64,000 nt of DNA, from positions 496,001-560,000 of the forward strand of contig NZ_PXYG01000002.1 of assembly GCF_003012775.1 (NCBI RefSeq). Direction: 5' to 3'. This DNA comes from Zobellella endophytica. Its GTDB lineage: Bacteria; Pseudomonadota; Gammaproteobacteria; Enterobacterales; Aeromonadaceae. Shown here piece by piece: positions 36,451 through 47,065 of this stretch. Each line of letters begins with the position of its first letter. Positions within the stretch are counted from its first letter, which is position 1. Position numbers and translations under genes: made by a program. The notes beneath the pieces are model-generated. The model searched no databases. It worked only from the letters and a program-made list of their open reading frames with translations, and was not told the DNA's origin.

Positions 36451-37509
36451 GTACACCAGGCTGCCGAGCTGGCTGCCGCTTTCCGCCATGGGGTTCTGGA
36501 TGATCTGCACCACCACCCCGTCGGCCGGGCTGTGATACTGCTTCACCTCGTGGCCGAAGGCGTCGTACTGCACGAACATCAGCTCGCCCTTCTTCACCTT
36601 GTCCAGCAGTTTCACCTTGGGCACCACGAAACCGCCGAACTCGGCGCGCACGTCCTCCCAGTGCTCGGTTTCCACCGGCAACTCGGGCTGCACCACCTCG
36701 CCTTCGATCAGCTGGATATGGCGCAGGAAATTGAGGGTACCGTCCACCGCCCTCTCCACCAGTTCGGGCTCGTACACATCCCTCGAACCGATCTCCAGGG
36801 TAAAGGCCGGTACGCCGATGCCGCTGTAGGCACCGTCCACCGTGGTCTGGCTCTGGCTGCTGAAGGCCACGTCCACCCCGAACAGCCGGGTCATCTCCTT
36901 CACCTCGGGAATGCTGTAGTCGGTGTAGGCGAACAGCGGGAAGGTGGTGGGGTTGGCGGTATGCATGTCGATGGCATAGTCCGCGTTGTGCTTGAGCAGA
37001 TCGTTCCAGATGCTGTGGGAGTACCGCTGACCCGAGGTCTTGGTATCTTCGGTATTGGCCTGGCGGTTGAGGTTTTCATTGACCTTGACCGGCCCCGAGG
37101 GCACGAATTCGCGCACGTTGGCGATAAGCCCGGGAATGTTGAACTGGTGCACTATGGTGACCGTGCCCTTGAGCGCTTCCCCGGCGAGCCGCTCCTTGAC
37201 TTTATGCACGGTGAGATAGGGGTTCATCTCGTTGGCGTGCACCCCGGCCACCAGCATCACCTTATTGCCCGGCGCTTCCCCCTTCAGCACGCTCACCGGC
37301 AGGTAGTAATGCTGGCCGGCGTTGTTCTGGCCCGCGACGCGAAAGTAGAACTCATGCTGCTTGCCCGGCTCGAGGGAGTCCACATCCAGCCGGGTGATCA
37401 CCGGCTTGCCCTGGATCACATCGCCGTTGAACAGGGTGTCGGCCAATGCCGGCAAGGTCATGGTCAGCGCCCCGAGGGCGCCGCCCCAGATAAGAGGTTT
37501 TATGGTCAT
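36448..37509 (-). CDS. Periplasmic succinylglutamate desuccinylase/aspartoacylase-family protein
   Basis: 353 residues with a signal peptide (MTIKPLIWGGALGALTM..., cleavage near ALA). The zinc-peptidase-like fold has the His-x-x-Glu pair in VAGVHANEMNPYL and the third ligand in AIDMHTANPTT; TLEIGSRDVYEPE may hold the catalytic Glu. Cytoplasmic AstE and AspA act on N-acylated amino acids; this exported form may hydrolyse an amide in the periplasm. Substrate unknown. An AATTGCTAGCAATT palindrome lies upstream, and a GntR-type gene is next on the same strand. Confidence 0.75.
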   Translation of the reverse strand: MTIKPLIWGGALGALTMTLPALADTLFNGDVIQGKPVITRLDVDSLEPGKQHEFYFRVAGQNNAGQHYYLPVSVLKGEAPGNKVMLVAGVHANEMNPYLTVHKVKERLAGEALKGTVTIVHQFNIPGLIANVREFVPSGPVKVNENLNRQANTEDTKTSGQRYSHSIWNDLLKHNADYAIDMHTANPTTFPLFAYTDYSIPEVKEMTRLFGVDVAFSSQSQTTVDGAYSGIGVPAFTLEIGSRDVYEPELVERAVDGTLNFLRHIQLIEGEVVQPELPVETEHWEDVRAEFGGFVVPKVKLLDKVKKGELMFVQYDAFGHEVKQYHSPADGVVVQIIQNPMAESGSQLGSLVY

Positions 37510-37561
37510 TATTCTTCCCTAAGTGAAATAGTCCGAACTCATTGCTAAAAACAAAGAATTA

Positions 37562-37575
37562 AATTGCTAGCAATT
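37562..37575. promoter_or_regulatory. Palindromic operator candidate
   Basis: AATTGCTAGCAATT is a perfect 14-bp palindrome 53 bp upstream of the periplasmic protein gene. Its ATTG-N4-CAAT form resembles operators of FCD-type GntR regulators, one of which is encoded just upstream. Confidence 0.45.
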
Positions 37576-37756
37576 AATTGCAGGAAAAACGTTACACCAA
37601 GGTTAATGAATAATAAAGTGATAAATGGGAGCACGGCGACAGCTTACTTTTAAAACATTCAAAAAATTAGCATATTTATCTAATTGATGCCGACTGGGCA
37701 CAGGCCCCGCCGCAGAGGGTGCGGGGATGACCCGCCAGGGGAATAAGGGAGGGTGA

Positions 37757-38470
37757 TCAGCGGGGGGGGGCTTCCGCCTCGGTTTGCAGTTCGGCGAACA
37801 ACGCCGCCAGATCCAGGCTTTGCTCTTCCTCCTCGGTCAACTCCAGACTGGCTTCGAGGTTTTCCAGGTGGCGGCGCATGGACAGGGCGGCCGTGTCGGC
37901 CTCCCCCGCCGCCACCAGATCCAGCAGCCGGCCGTGCTCTTCACAATGGCAGTGGTGGGCGTTTCTGTCTTTCTGGTACATGCTGACGATGAGCGAGGTC
38001 TTGGCGATCATCCGTTCCAGCACCTCCACCAGCAGGCGGTTGCCGCCGAGCCTGGCCAGCTCGATATGAAAACGGGCGGCGCAATCCACCGCCGCCGGCC
38101 GCCGGCCCTCCTCGACCGCCCGCCGCTCTTCTTCTATCAGGGCACGGAGCGGGGCCAGCTCGCCCCGCCGCTCGCCCCGAGCGGCCAGGGCCACCGCTTC
38201 TTCTTCCAGGATGCGGCGCATGGCAAACACCTCGGCCGCCTCCTGCTGGCTGGGACAGGCCACGGTGGCACCCCGGTTGGCGGCGATGGCCACCAGCCCC
38301 TGATGGCCGAGCTCCAGCAGGGCGGCGCGCACATGGTTGCGGTTGGCGCCGAGCGCCTCGGACAGCCGGGTTTCCACCAGCCGGGTTCCCGGCGCCAGCC
38401 GCTGCTCCAGGATGGCGCGGGAAATGATACCGACGATGCGCTGGATTTCTCTTCGCTTGATACTGGGCAC
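37757..38470 (-). CDS. GntR-family regulator with FCD domain
   Basis: 237 residues from GTG 38470 with GGGAGAGGG upstream. The winged helix is N-terminal (ILEQRLAPGTRLVETRLSEALGANRNHVRAALLELGHQGLV) and the all-helical FCD effector domain follows (FHIELARLGGNRLLVEVLERM). The C-terminal tail is acidic. It lies upstream of the periplasmic aspartoacylase-like gene on the same strand and may regulate it. The 246-bp spacer between them is AT-rich and holds a palindrome at 37562. Confidence 0.88.
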   Translation of the reverse strand: MPSIKRREIQRIVGIISRAILEQRLAPGTRLVETRLSEALGANRNHVRAALLELGHQGLVAIAANRGATVACPSQQEAAEVFAMRRILEEEAVALAARGERRGELAPLRALIEEERRAVEEGRRPAAVDCAARFHIELARLGGNRLLVEVLERMIAKTSLIVSMYQKDRNAHHCHCEEHGRLLDLVAAGEADTAALSMRRHLENLEASLELTEEEEQSLDLAALFAELQTEAEAPPR

Positions 38471-38548
38471 GCCCTCTCCCGGAATGCATAAGTTTTCATG
38501 TAAAGAAGACTAACAAAACCGCCGGACCGGCTCCAGCCTCTTGTTGTC

Positions 38549-40561
38549 CTAGCCCCAGCGGCTGACGCTGGGGTAGCCGCCGTCGAGCAGCTCCTTGACG
38601 AACACCGAGGGGATCTGCCGGTCGGCCAGCAGGAACACCTGATCCCGGGCCCGGGTCAGCCCCACATAGAACAGCCTGCGCTCTTCGGCGTGAGGGAAGG
38701 CTTCCTCTTCAGGCAGCAACAGATCCAGCAGGCCAGGCCCGTTTTTTTCGGGCGGGAACCCGTACTTGCCCCGAGTCAGCCCCAACAGGATCACGCAATC
38801 CGCCTCCTTGCCCTTGGCACCGTGCAGGGTCTGGGCCTCCAGCCGGAGATCCGGGAAACGCCGGCGCCAGCCCGCCAGCTGGGACTCGTCCGGCAGGCTG
38901 AAACGGAAGCGGGCCAGCAGGTAGACGGAGGCCTCCGGCCGCTGGGCCGCGATCTGCCCCAGCAGCCGGGTAACCGCGTCCATCTGGCTGTCGTGCTGCA
39001 CCGGCAGCACGTGCACGCAGGGGCCCTCGCTGCGTTTGTGGGTACCCAGGGTTTTGGGTAGCTGGCCGGGGTTGCGGGTCACGAAGCGGCTGGCCACCTG
39101 CTCGATACGGTTGTTGAAGCGGAAGGTCTGGTCCAGGACGGTGATCCGGCTGGCGCCGAAGTGGTCCGCAAAGCGGGTGGTCAGCGACACATCTGCGCCG
39201 CTGAAGCGGTAGATGGCCTGCCAGTCGTCCCCCACGCAGAACAGGGAAAGTCCGGGGGCCGCGTCGCGCAGGGCCTTGAGCAGTTCGGCCCGGGGCACGG
39301 AAATGTCCTGGAACTCGTCCACCAGCACATGGCGCCAGGGCACCTCGAACCGGCCCTGACGCACATAATCGGTGGCCTTTTCGATCATGTCGTCGAAGTC
39401 AATGTCGCCCTGCTCGCGCAGCTGCGCCTGGTAACGGTGCAGCAGCGGCCGCACCAGGGCCAGTTGTTCGGCCTGCTCCGGGGTCAGTTCGAAGGGATCC
39501 GGCTCGCCATAGAGCTTGAGTGCCGCCACCAGCGGTGCCCACTCCCGCGCCAGCCGCATGAAATCCGGCCGGGGTACCACCTGGAAACGGTGGCGGCGTA
39601 GCCAGTCGAGCAGCCGCTCGCCGTAGGCCGGATCCTCCTGCCCGAACTGCTCCAGCCAGGCGGCGAAGGCGCCCTGGCGGGCCCGCTCGTCCTGGGCCAG
39701 CGGGCTCAGGGGCGGGGTGCGCCCCTCCACCCGGGACAGTATCATCAACCCCAGGGCATGAAAGGTGCTGACCTTGACCGGAGTGGTCTCGGGCCGGCGC
39801 GCCAGCCGCTCGGCCATTTCCGCCGCCGCCTCGTTGCCGAAGGCCAGCAGCAGCAGATCGTCGGCCCGGGCCTGGCGCGACGCCAGCAGAAAGGCGGCCC
39901 GCGCCGCCATCACGCTGGTCTTGCCGCAACCGGCCCCGGCCAGCACCAGGTTGTGGTCTTCGTCCACCACGCAGGCCAGGCGCTGGGCCGGGGTCAGCGG
40001 ATGGGCTTCCAGGCCGTCGAACAGGGCTCCGTGCTCGGCCAGGGCCTGCCGACAATAATCCTGGCAGCACTGCTCCCACCAGGCCTCGTCCGCCGCTTGC
40101 AGCGTGGCCACCAGCTCGAAGCCGGCCCGGCCCCGGTCGTCCAGCGACGCGGGCGGCGGACAGGCGGACCAGTCCACCGCCTCCCCGGCCACCAGCGCCT
40201 TCAGCCGCCGCCAGCGGGAATGGCGCAGGTAACCGGCTTCCAGCAGTCCCAGGCATTGCTCCGCCAGGGGCAACACCCGGTTCGCATGATATCGGTACCA
40301 GCCCAGGGTGACCGCCTCGGCCAGGGGCTCGGCCTCCGCCCGGGGCAACCAGCCCAGCTCGATGTCCCCTTGCTGGCAGAACAGCCGCAGCCGGTACAGG
40401 CGGCGGGCCTCCTCCAGCCGGGGCGGCGCGCTCAGCTCGTGCCAGCCGAGCCCGTGGCGCTCGCGCTTCAGGTGCAGCACCAGGCCGTCCGCGGTCAGCT
40501 CGGTGGCCAGGAAGGGATGGTTGAACCAGGGCGCCAGCCAGTGGGCCTTGTATATCTGCAT
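38549..40561 (-). CDS. helD: DNA helicase IV (HelD, UvrD/Rep superfamily)
   Basis: 670 residues, close to E. coli HelD. An N-terminal domain (about 1-190) precedes the SF1 core: Walker A LVLAGAGCGKTSVMAARA, LLLAFGNEAAAEM, Walker B-like VLVDEFQDISVPRA, GDDWQAIYRFSGAD, and C-terminal LHGAKGKEADCVILLGLTRG and RRLFYVGLTRAR. It unwinds DNA 3'-5' and has been linked to recombination. The ATG at 40561 lies 2 bp after the stop of the Lrp-type gene, implying co-transcription, which is unusual for this helicase. Confidence 0.93.
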   Translation of the reverse strand: MQIYKAHWLAPWFNHPFLATELTADGLVLHLKRERHGLGWHELSAPPRLEEARRLYRLRLFCQQGDIELGWLPRAEAEPLAEAVTLGWYRYHANRVLPLAEQCLGLLEAGYLRHSRWRRLKALVAGEAVDWSACPPPASLDDRGRAGFELVATLQAADEAWWEQCCQDYCRQALAEHGALFDGLEAHPLTPAQRLACVVDEDHNLVLAGAGCGKTSVMAARAAFLLASRQARADDLLLLAFGNEAAAEMAERLARRPETTPVKVSTFHALGLMILSRVEGRTPPLSPLAQDERARQGAFAAWLEQFGQEDPAYGERLLDWLRRHRFQVVPRPDFMRLAREWAPLVAALKLYGEPDPFELTPEQAEQLALVRPLLHRYQAQLREQGDIDFDDMIEKATDYVRQGRFEVPWRHVLVDEFQDISVPRAELLKALRDAAPGLSLFCVGDDWQAIYRFSGADVSLTTRFADHFGASRITVLDQTFRFNNRIEQVASRFVTRNPGQLPKTLGTHKRSEGPCVHVLPVQHDSQMDAVTRLLGQIAAQRPEASVYLLARFRFSLPDESQLAGWRRRFPDLRLEAQTLHGAKGKEADCVILLGLTRGKYGFPPEKNGPGLLDLLLPEEEAFPHAEERRLFYVGLTRARDQVFLLADRQIPSVFVKELLDGGYPSVSRWG

Positions 40562-40563
40562 GC

Positions 40564-40989
40564 TCACCCCAGGTTGTTGATAAGCTCGGACAAGATCATG
40601 TGGGTTTTCACCGTTTTGATATTGGGCATGTTCTCGATCTGGCCGCGCACCTCGTCCAGCCGGGCCATGGAGGCCGCCTCCACGTACACCAGCATGTCGG
40701 TCTCGCCGCTGATGGTGTAGCACAGCTTCACCTCGGGAATGGCCCGCAACAGGGCGGCGTACTGCTCGCAGCGGTGCACCTGGTAATACAGCTCGAAATA
40801 GGCGCGCACGGCACCGCCGCCCCCGCCGATGCGGGCGTGATAGCCGCGGATGATGCCCCGCTCCTCCAGCTGGCGGATGCGCTCGGACACCGCCGAGCGG
40901 GACAGGCTCACCTCACGGGCGATGTTCGCCACCGCCATGCGGGCATTGCTGGCCAGCAGGGCCACTATCTGTCGATCGAATTTGTCCAC
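40564..40989 (-). CDS. Lrp/AsnC-family regulator
   Basis: 141 residues from GTG 40989, preceded by AAAGG. Helix-turn-helix: MAVANIAREVSLSRSAVSERIRQLEERGII; RAM domain: CYTISGETDMLVYVEAASMARL. It is divergent from a YjeH-like amino-acid exporter gene (140 bp apart) and probably controls it, as Lrp-type proteins do for other exporters. It is tightly followed by helD. The frame extends to 41052 without a better start. Confidence 0.9.
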   Translation of the reverse strand: MDKFDRQIVALLASNARMAVANIAREVSLSRSAVSERIRQLEERGIIRGYHARIGGGGGAVRAYFELYYQVHRCEQYAALLRAIPEVKLCYTISGETDMLVYVEAASMARLDEVRGQIENMPNIKTVKTHMILSELINNLG

Positions 40990-41129
40990 CCGAAGCCTTT
41001 CTCCCACCCGCCGGCGAAACGGCGGCACAAAGCGACGAACTGCCGCCGGCAAACGGCGTTTTGCAGCGTCGGAAACTGATGCGTGGGCGGTAATATATCA
41101 GAATTCTAAGGCACGGAATCGAAACAACA

Positions 41130-42410
41130 ATGACACGCTTGAACAAGGAACTGGGGCTGGCCTACGGCACCGGCATAATGGCCACCTCACTGCTCGGCAC
41201 CGGCATCTTCGTGGTGCCGGCGGTGGCCGCCAGCATCGCCGGCCCGGGCTCGCTGTGGGCCTGGCTGGGGCTGATGCTGCTGGTACTGCCGGTGGCCTTC
41301 TGCTTCGCCCGCCTGGGCCAGTGCTTTCCCCACGCCGGCGGCGCGCCGCACCTGATTGGCCGGGGCCTGGGCGCGCCCATGGAAAAGCTGGCCGCCTTCC
41401 TGTTCCTGGCGGTGCTGCCGGTGGGCTTGCCCGCCGCCCTGACCCTGACCGCCGGTTTCTGGCACGCCCTGTTCGATCTTTCCGCCGGGGGCGACCTGCT
41501 GGTACAGCTCGGCACCCTGGGACTCATCCTGCTGCTCGGCAGCCGCAAGACCCGGGCCTCGGGCCTGGTGCAGGTGCTGATCGCCCTGACCATAGTGCTG
41601 CTGTTGCTGGCCATCTGGTGGACGGGCGGCCTGCTGGCCTCGCCCCCCGCCCTGCCGCCCCTTGGCGAGGTGCAGTGGAGCCTGCTGCCCGCCGCCCTGG
41701 GGGTGATGTTCTGGTGCTTCGTGGGACTGGAAGCCTTTACCCATATGGGCGAAGAGTTCAAAAATCCCCGGCGGGACTTTCCCCTGGCACTGCTCGGCGG
41801 CGTGCTGCTGGCGGGACTGGTGTACCTGGCCTGCGCCCTGGCGGTGCTCCGTTTCGGGGTGTTCGGCAACGAGCTGGCCAACACCACCTCCATCCCCACC
41901 CTGATGGCCCGGCTGTTCGGCGAGGGCGGACGCTGGGCGGCGGCCCTGGTGGGCTACCTGGCCTGCTTCGCCAGCATCAATATTTATATCCAGGGCTTCG
42001 CCCGGCTGCTGTGGAGCCTGGCGGACGAGGGCAAACTGCCCGCCAGCCTTGCCCGCCTCAACCGCAACGGCGCGCCGCTGCGCGCCCTGGCCTGGGTGAT
42101 CGGCGTGTGCGCCCTGTGCGTGCTGGCTGCCTGGCTGTTCCGGCTGCCGCTGGATACCCTGTTCCGCTACGCCAACGGCAACTTCATCCTGGTCTACCTG
42201 CTCGCCATGGTGGCGGCGGTGAAGCTGCTCACTGGCCCCTGGCGCGCCCTGGCGGCCCTGGCCAGCCTGCTCTGCCTGGGGGTGCTGCTCTCGCTCGGGC
42301 CGGAGGCGGGCTACGCCCTGGCCCTGGCCGCCGGCTTCGTGGCCTGGCACGCCTGGCGCCGTCGTCGGCCGCCACCGGCGATGGAAGATGGGGACATGGC
42401 GGCCAGGTAA
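41130..42410 (+). CDS. YjeH-like amino-acid exporter (APC superfamily)
   Basis: 426 residues, about 12 helices. The N-terminus LGLAYGTGIMATSLLGTGIFVVPAVAA carries the APC helix-1 glycine motif, and FWCFVGLEAFTHMGEEFKNPRRDFP is typical of the YjeH branch, which exports methionine and branched-chain amino acids in E. coli. Divergent Lrp-type regulator upstream. The exact substrates are inferred from the family. Confidence 0.85.
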   Translation: MTRLNKELGLAYGTGIMATSLLGTGIFVVPAVAASIAGPGSLWAWLGLMLLVLPVAFCFARLGQCFPHAGGAPHLIGRGLGAPMEKLAAFLFLAVLPVGLPAALTLTAGFWHALFDLSAGGDLLVQLGTLGLILLLGSRKTRASGLVQVLIALTIVLLLLAIWWTGGLLASPPALPPLGEVQWSLLPAALGVMFWCFVGLEAFTHMGEEFKNPRRDFPLALLGGVLLAGLVYLACALAVLRFGVFGNELANTTSIPTLMARLFGEGGRWAAALVGYLACFASINIYIQGFARLLWSLADEGKLPASLARLNRNGAPLRALAWVIGVCALCVLAAWLFRLPLDTLFRYANGNFILVYLLAMVAAVKLLTGPWRALAALASLLCLGVLLSLGPEAGYALALAAGFVAWHAWRRRRPPPAMEDGDMAAR

Positions 42411-42492
42411 CGGCGGAGGACGGACCACCCCTGACGGTCGCGGGCGCGGCCCTGTACTGCCTGTTTATGCGGAGCCAATAGCGGTGTAAACC

Positions 42493-43329
42493 TCAGCCGG
42501 CCAGATGGCGAGCATGGAAACGCAGGTGCTCTTCGATAAAGCTGGCGATAAAGTAGTAGCTGTGGTCGTAGCCCGGTTGCAGCCGCAGGGTCAGCTCGGC
42601 GCCGTCCACATCGGCGGCGGCCTGCAGCGCCTCGGGCCTGAGCTGCTCGGCCAGGAAGTTGTCGGCCTCGCCCTGGTCCACCAGCATGGGCAGGGAGCAA
42701 CCTTTGGCCGCGAGCAGCAGGCTGGCGTCGTACTCGGCCCAGGCGCTTTGGTCCTCGCCCAGGTAGGCGGTAAAGGCCTTTTGCCCCCAGGGGCAGTCGG
42801 TCGGGTGGCTGATGGGCGCAAAGGCCGACACCGAGACAAAGCGCGCCGGGTTACGCAGGGCCAGCACCAGGGCGCCGTGGCCGCCCATGGAGTGGCCGCT
42901 GATGGCGCGCTTGCCATTGAGTGGCAGTTCACGCTCGACCAGTGCCGGCAGCTCGTTCAGCACATAGTCGTACATGCGGTAGTGTTTGTTCCAGGGCGTT
43001 TCGGTAGCATTCACATAGAAACCGGCGCCCAGGCCCAGATCGTAGGCGCCTTGCGGATCATCGGCCACCCCTTCGCCGCGCGGGCTGGTGTCGGGGATGA
43101 TCAGCGCCAGCCCAAGCATCGCGGCCATCCGCTGGGCACCGGCCTTGGTGGAAAAGTTGTCGTCGGTACAGGTGAGGCCCGACAGCCAGTACAGCGCCGG
43201 TACCGGCCCCTGCTCCGCCTGGGGCGGCAGGAATACCGAAAACTGCATGCTGCAGTTCAGGCTTTGGGAGTCATGCCGGTAGCGGATTTGGCGGCCGCCG
43301 AAGCATTGTTGTTGTTGAACGATTTGCAT
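42493..43329 (-). CDS. fghA: S-formylglutathione hydrolase
   Basis: 278 residues, esterase D family. The nucleophile Ser147 is in [12 protein letters not shown], with the acid in [11 protein letters not shown] and the His in [32 protein letters not shown] is characteristic. It hydrolyses S-formylglutathione to formate and glutathione, the step after FrmA. It is 224 bp downstream of frmA on the same strand; that spacer is filled with palindromic repeats. Confidence 0.95.
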   Translation of the reverse strand: MQIVQQQQCFGGRQIRYRHDSQSLNCSMQFSVFLPPQAEQGPVPALYWLSGLTCTDDNFSTKAGAQRMAAMLGLALIIPDTSPRGEGVADDPQGAYDLGLGAGFYVNATETPWNKHYRMYDYVLNELPALVERELPLNGKRAISGHSMGGHGALVLALRNPARFVSVSAFAPISHPTDCPWGQKAFTAYLGEDQSAWAEYDASLLLAAKGCSLPMLVDQGEADNFLAEQLRPEALQAAADVDGAELTLRLQPGYDHSYYFIASFIEEHLRFHARHLAG

Positions 43330-43348
43330 GGAAAATCCCTGTTGTGAT

Positions 43349-43538
43349 GGTCGACTGAAGTCGACCCCCAGTTTCTTCGAGTTTTCCCGTCGCCCCCGCG
43401 ACGGCGGGGGCCAGTCCACGGCACGGCGCCGATGACATGGATTCCCGCCTTCGCGGGAATGACGGAACGAATGAGTAGGGCCCATTTCAACGGCCGCCAA
43501 CACCGAGGTTGAAGGCGGTCGAATAAATTCGGCCCTAC
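43349..43538. repeat. Palindromic repeat cluster between frmA and fghA
   Basis: Contains GGTCGACTGAAGTCGACC (43349-43366), a two-hairpin unit at 43389-43463 ending in ATTCCCGCCTTCGCGGGAAT, a GTAG-headed GGGCCCATTTCAACGGCC (43475 on) and an inverted GGTCGAATAAATTCGGCCCTAC (43517-43538). The two-hairpin unit recurs at 44786-44861. Confidence 0.7.
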
Positions 43539-43553
43539 AAGCCCGCCATCCCC

Positions 43554-44861
<1,308 letters not shown>

Positions 44862-44960
44862 GACGGGACGCAAGAACGAGCCGATACTTTCCTGATTGTA
44901 TTACACCGCCGAGCCGCGATAATGGCGTTCAGGACAAATGATTTTTACAGCTGAGTAATA

Positions 44961-45830
44961 ATGACCACCTGGGACGGCATTAACGAATTTATCAGCGTGG
45001 TGGAAACCGAAAGCTTCACCGCCGCCGCCCGGCGGCTGGAGGTGTCGGTGGCCCATGTCAGCCGGCGCATCAGCAGCCTGGAAGACCGGCTGGGTGCCAA
45101 GCTGCTCTATCGCACCACCCGCAAGCTGCGGCTCACCGAGGTGGGCCAGCTCTACTACCGCCATACCCGCAAGGTGCTGGACGAGCTGGCCGCCGCCGAA
45201 CAGATGGTGACGGCGATGGAAGGCCGGCCGGTGGGCCGGCTGCGCATCACCGCCCCGGTCTATTACGGCGAACGCTTCCTGGCTCCGCAGGTCAACGACT
45301 TCCTGCTGCGGCATCCGGCGCTGGAGCTGGACCTGGTGCTCACCAACCAGACGGTGGACCTGGTACAGGAGGGCTTCGACCTGGCCATCCGCCTGGGCCG
45401 GCTCGACTCCTCAAGCCTGATGTGCCGCAAGCTGGCCCGGCGTACCCAGTACCTGTGCGCGTCGCCGGATTACCTGGCCCGGCACGGTACCCCGGCCACC
45501 CTGGCCGAGTTGGGCGCCCACCACTGCCTGGCGGGCACGGTGGATCACTGGCGTTTCGTTGAGCAGGGTAAGCCGCGTCAGCTGAAACTGGGCTCCCGCT
45601 GGCACTGCAACTCCGGGCTGGCCTTGAAGGATGCCGCCCTCAAGGGCCTCGGCATAGTGCAGTTGCCCGATTATTACGTGCTGGAGGAGCTGAACCGGGG
45701 CACCCTGGTCAGCCTGCTGGACCAGTACCGGCTGCCGGACGACGGTATCTGGGTGCTGTACCCCCACAACCGTCATCTCTCCCCCAAGGTGCGGTTGCTG
45801 GTGGATTTTCTGGTGGAGCGGCTGGGGTAA
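44961..45830 (+). CDS. LysR-family transcriptional regulator
   Basis: 289 residues. The N-terminal winged helix (FISVVETESFTAAARRLEVSVAHVSRRISSLEDRLG) is followed by a LysR substrate-binding domain. It belongs to the group with an aerobic-catabolism/AaeR-like domain (GRLRITAPVYYGERFLAPQVNDFL). It is divergent from frmA and may regulate formaldehyde detoxification, although repeats lie between them. Confidence 0.9.
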   Translation: MTTWDGINEFISVVETESFTAAARRLEVSVAHVSRRISSLEDRLGAKLLYRTTRKLRLTEVGQLYYRHTRKVLDELAAAEQMVTAMEGRPVGRLRITAPVYYGERFLAPQVNDFLLRHPALELDLVLTNQTVDLVQEGFDLAIRLGRLDSSSLMCRKLARRTQYLCASPDYLARHGTPATLAELGAHHCLAGTVDHWRFVEQGKPRQLKLGSRWHCNSGLALKDAALKGLGIVQLPDYYVLEELNRGTLVSLLDQYRLPDDGIWVLYPHNRHLSPKVRLLVDFLVERLG

Positions 45831-45860
45831 TGCCAGGCAGGTGCCGTTTTTGGGCCTGCC

Positions 45861-45987
45861 GTAGGGTCCACTTCAGTGGACCATCCCACCCACGGCGCCG
45901 TGGTCGGTCGAATAAATTCGACCCTACGCAGGCGGCTGGTTACACCGGGCCTGCCGGTGGTTTGCCGTAGGTCCGTTTCAACGGACC
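45861..45987. repeat. GTAG-headed palindromic repeats between the LysR and AraC genes
   Basis: Three perfect hairpins: GTAGGGTCCACTTCAGTGGACC (45861-45882), inverted GGTCGAATAAATTCGACCCTAC (45906-45927) and GTAGGTCCGTTTCAACGGACC (45967-45987). Each uses a different stem sequence with full self-complementarity. Confidence 0.75.
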
Positions 45988-46111
45988 ATCACGCCAATGG
46001 CGCCGTGGTCCGGCCGAACCGCCGCCGGCACCATGGAGCCCGGACGGCTTCGGGTGTACAATTGGTGCCGTTATCAACGCCGGTCGCCCTCCAACCGCGA
46101 AGGAAAGTCCC

Positions 46112-46882
46112 ATGCCTGCTTTTAAGCCCTTTGAAATCATGGCACTGCCCACGGAAATGGCCCAGCACCAGCATCACTACAACCAGATAGTGATCGGCCT
46201 CAACGGCCGGACCGAGTTCGAGCTCGGCGGCAACGGCAGCCTGATGGGGCCGGGCCAGGGCTGCCTGGTGTCTTCCGAGCTGGACCACGCCTTCGGTGGC
46301 CTGGGCTCCAACAGGATACTGGTGATCAACCTGTCGCTCAGCCCCTCACCGGCCCTGCCGGATCAGCAGGAGCGGATGCACTGCCTGTTCGAGCGCCCCC
46401 GTTACTTTCAGCTGCATCCCCAGGCCCAGCAACTGGTGTCGGTGCTCAGTGAGGAGATGCGCGCCAATCCGGACGATCACCTGCTGGGCCAGGCCTGCGC
46501 CCATACCCTGATGTGTGCCCTGCACCGGCACATGGCGTTTCCGCGGGTGCAGTCCCGTGCCAAGCGCCTCAACCTGGAGGTGATCGACGCTTATATCGCC
46601 CAGCACCTGGGGCGCAAGATCACCGTGGCCCAACTGGCCGGCTGCGCCTTCCTCGGGGAAAGCCAGTTCCATCTGCTGTTCAAGGAGCAGACCGGGCTGT
46701 CCCCCTACCAGTACGTGCTGGAAAAGCGGCTGAGCGAAGCCAAGAAGATGCTGGCCTTCAGCCAGCACAGCCTGGCCTATATCGCCCAGCACTGCGGCTT
46801 CTCCAGCCAGAGCCTGTTCACCCAGGTCTTTTCCGGCCGCTTCGACCTTTCCCCTTCCCGCTACCGCAAGTTGCATTGCTGA
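46112..46882 (+). CDS. AraC-family regulator upstream of putP
   Basis: 256 residues with GAAGGAAAG before the start. A cupin-type N-terminal domain (HHYNQIVIGLNGRTEFELGG) precedes the double helix-turn-helix (ITVAQLAGCAFLGESQFHLLFKEQTGLSPYQYV; HSLAYIAQHCGFSSQSLFTQVF). It precedes putP on the same strand by 183 bp. Proline-responsive AraC regulators such as PruR control put genes in Pseudomonas, so a similar job is likely here. Confidence 0.88.
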   Translation: MPAFKPFEIMALPTEMAQHQHHYNQIVIGLNGRTEFELGGNGSLMGPGQGCLVSSELDHAFGGLGSNRILVINLSLSPSPALPDQQERMHCLFERPRYFQLHPQAQQLVSVLSEEMRANPDDHLLGQACAHTLMCALHRHMAFPRVQSRAKRLNLEVIDAYIAQHLGRKITVAQLAGCAFLGESQFHLLFKEQTGLSPYQYVLEKRLSEAKKMLAFSQHSLAYIAQHCGFSSQSLFTQVFSGRFDLSPSRYRKLHC

Positions 46883-46964
46883 TCACTCCCTGCCAGGGAC
46901 GGAGTTTTCCTAAAAAATAACGCAGGAAAGCAAAAGACCCGGGCTTTGGTTCCCCCTACTATCC

Positions 46965-46978
46965 TTGTTACGTAACAA
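46965..46978. promoter_or_regulatory. Palindrome upstream of putP
   Basis: TTGTTACGTAACAA is a perfect 14-bp palindrome, 87 bp before the putP start. Related sequence GATGTAACAG follows around 47023. It may be an operator for putP; the regulator is not identified. Confidence 0.4.
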
Positions 46979-47065
46979 AAGCTTAACCGTGGCGGCCCGG
47001 CCCCATGGCGTCTCCCACATCGCGATGTAACAGAAAAACAGGAATCCATCCTGGAGGAACAGGGA

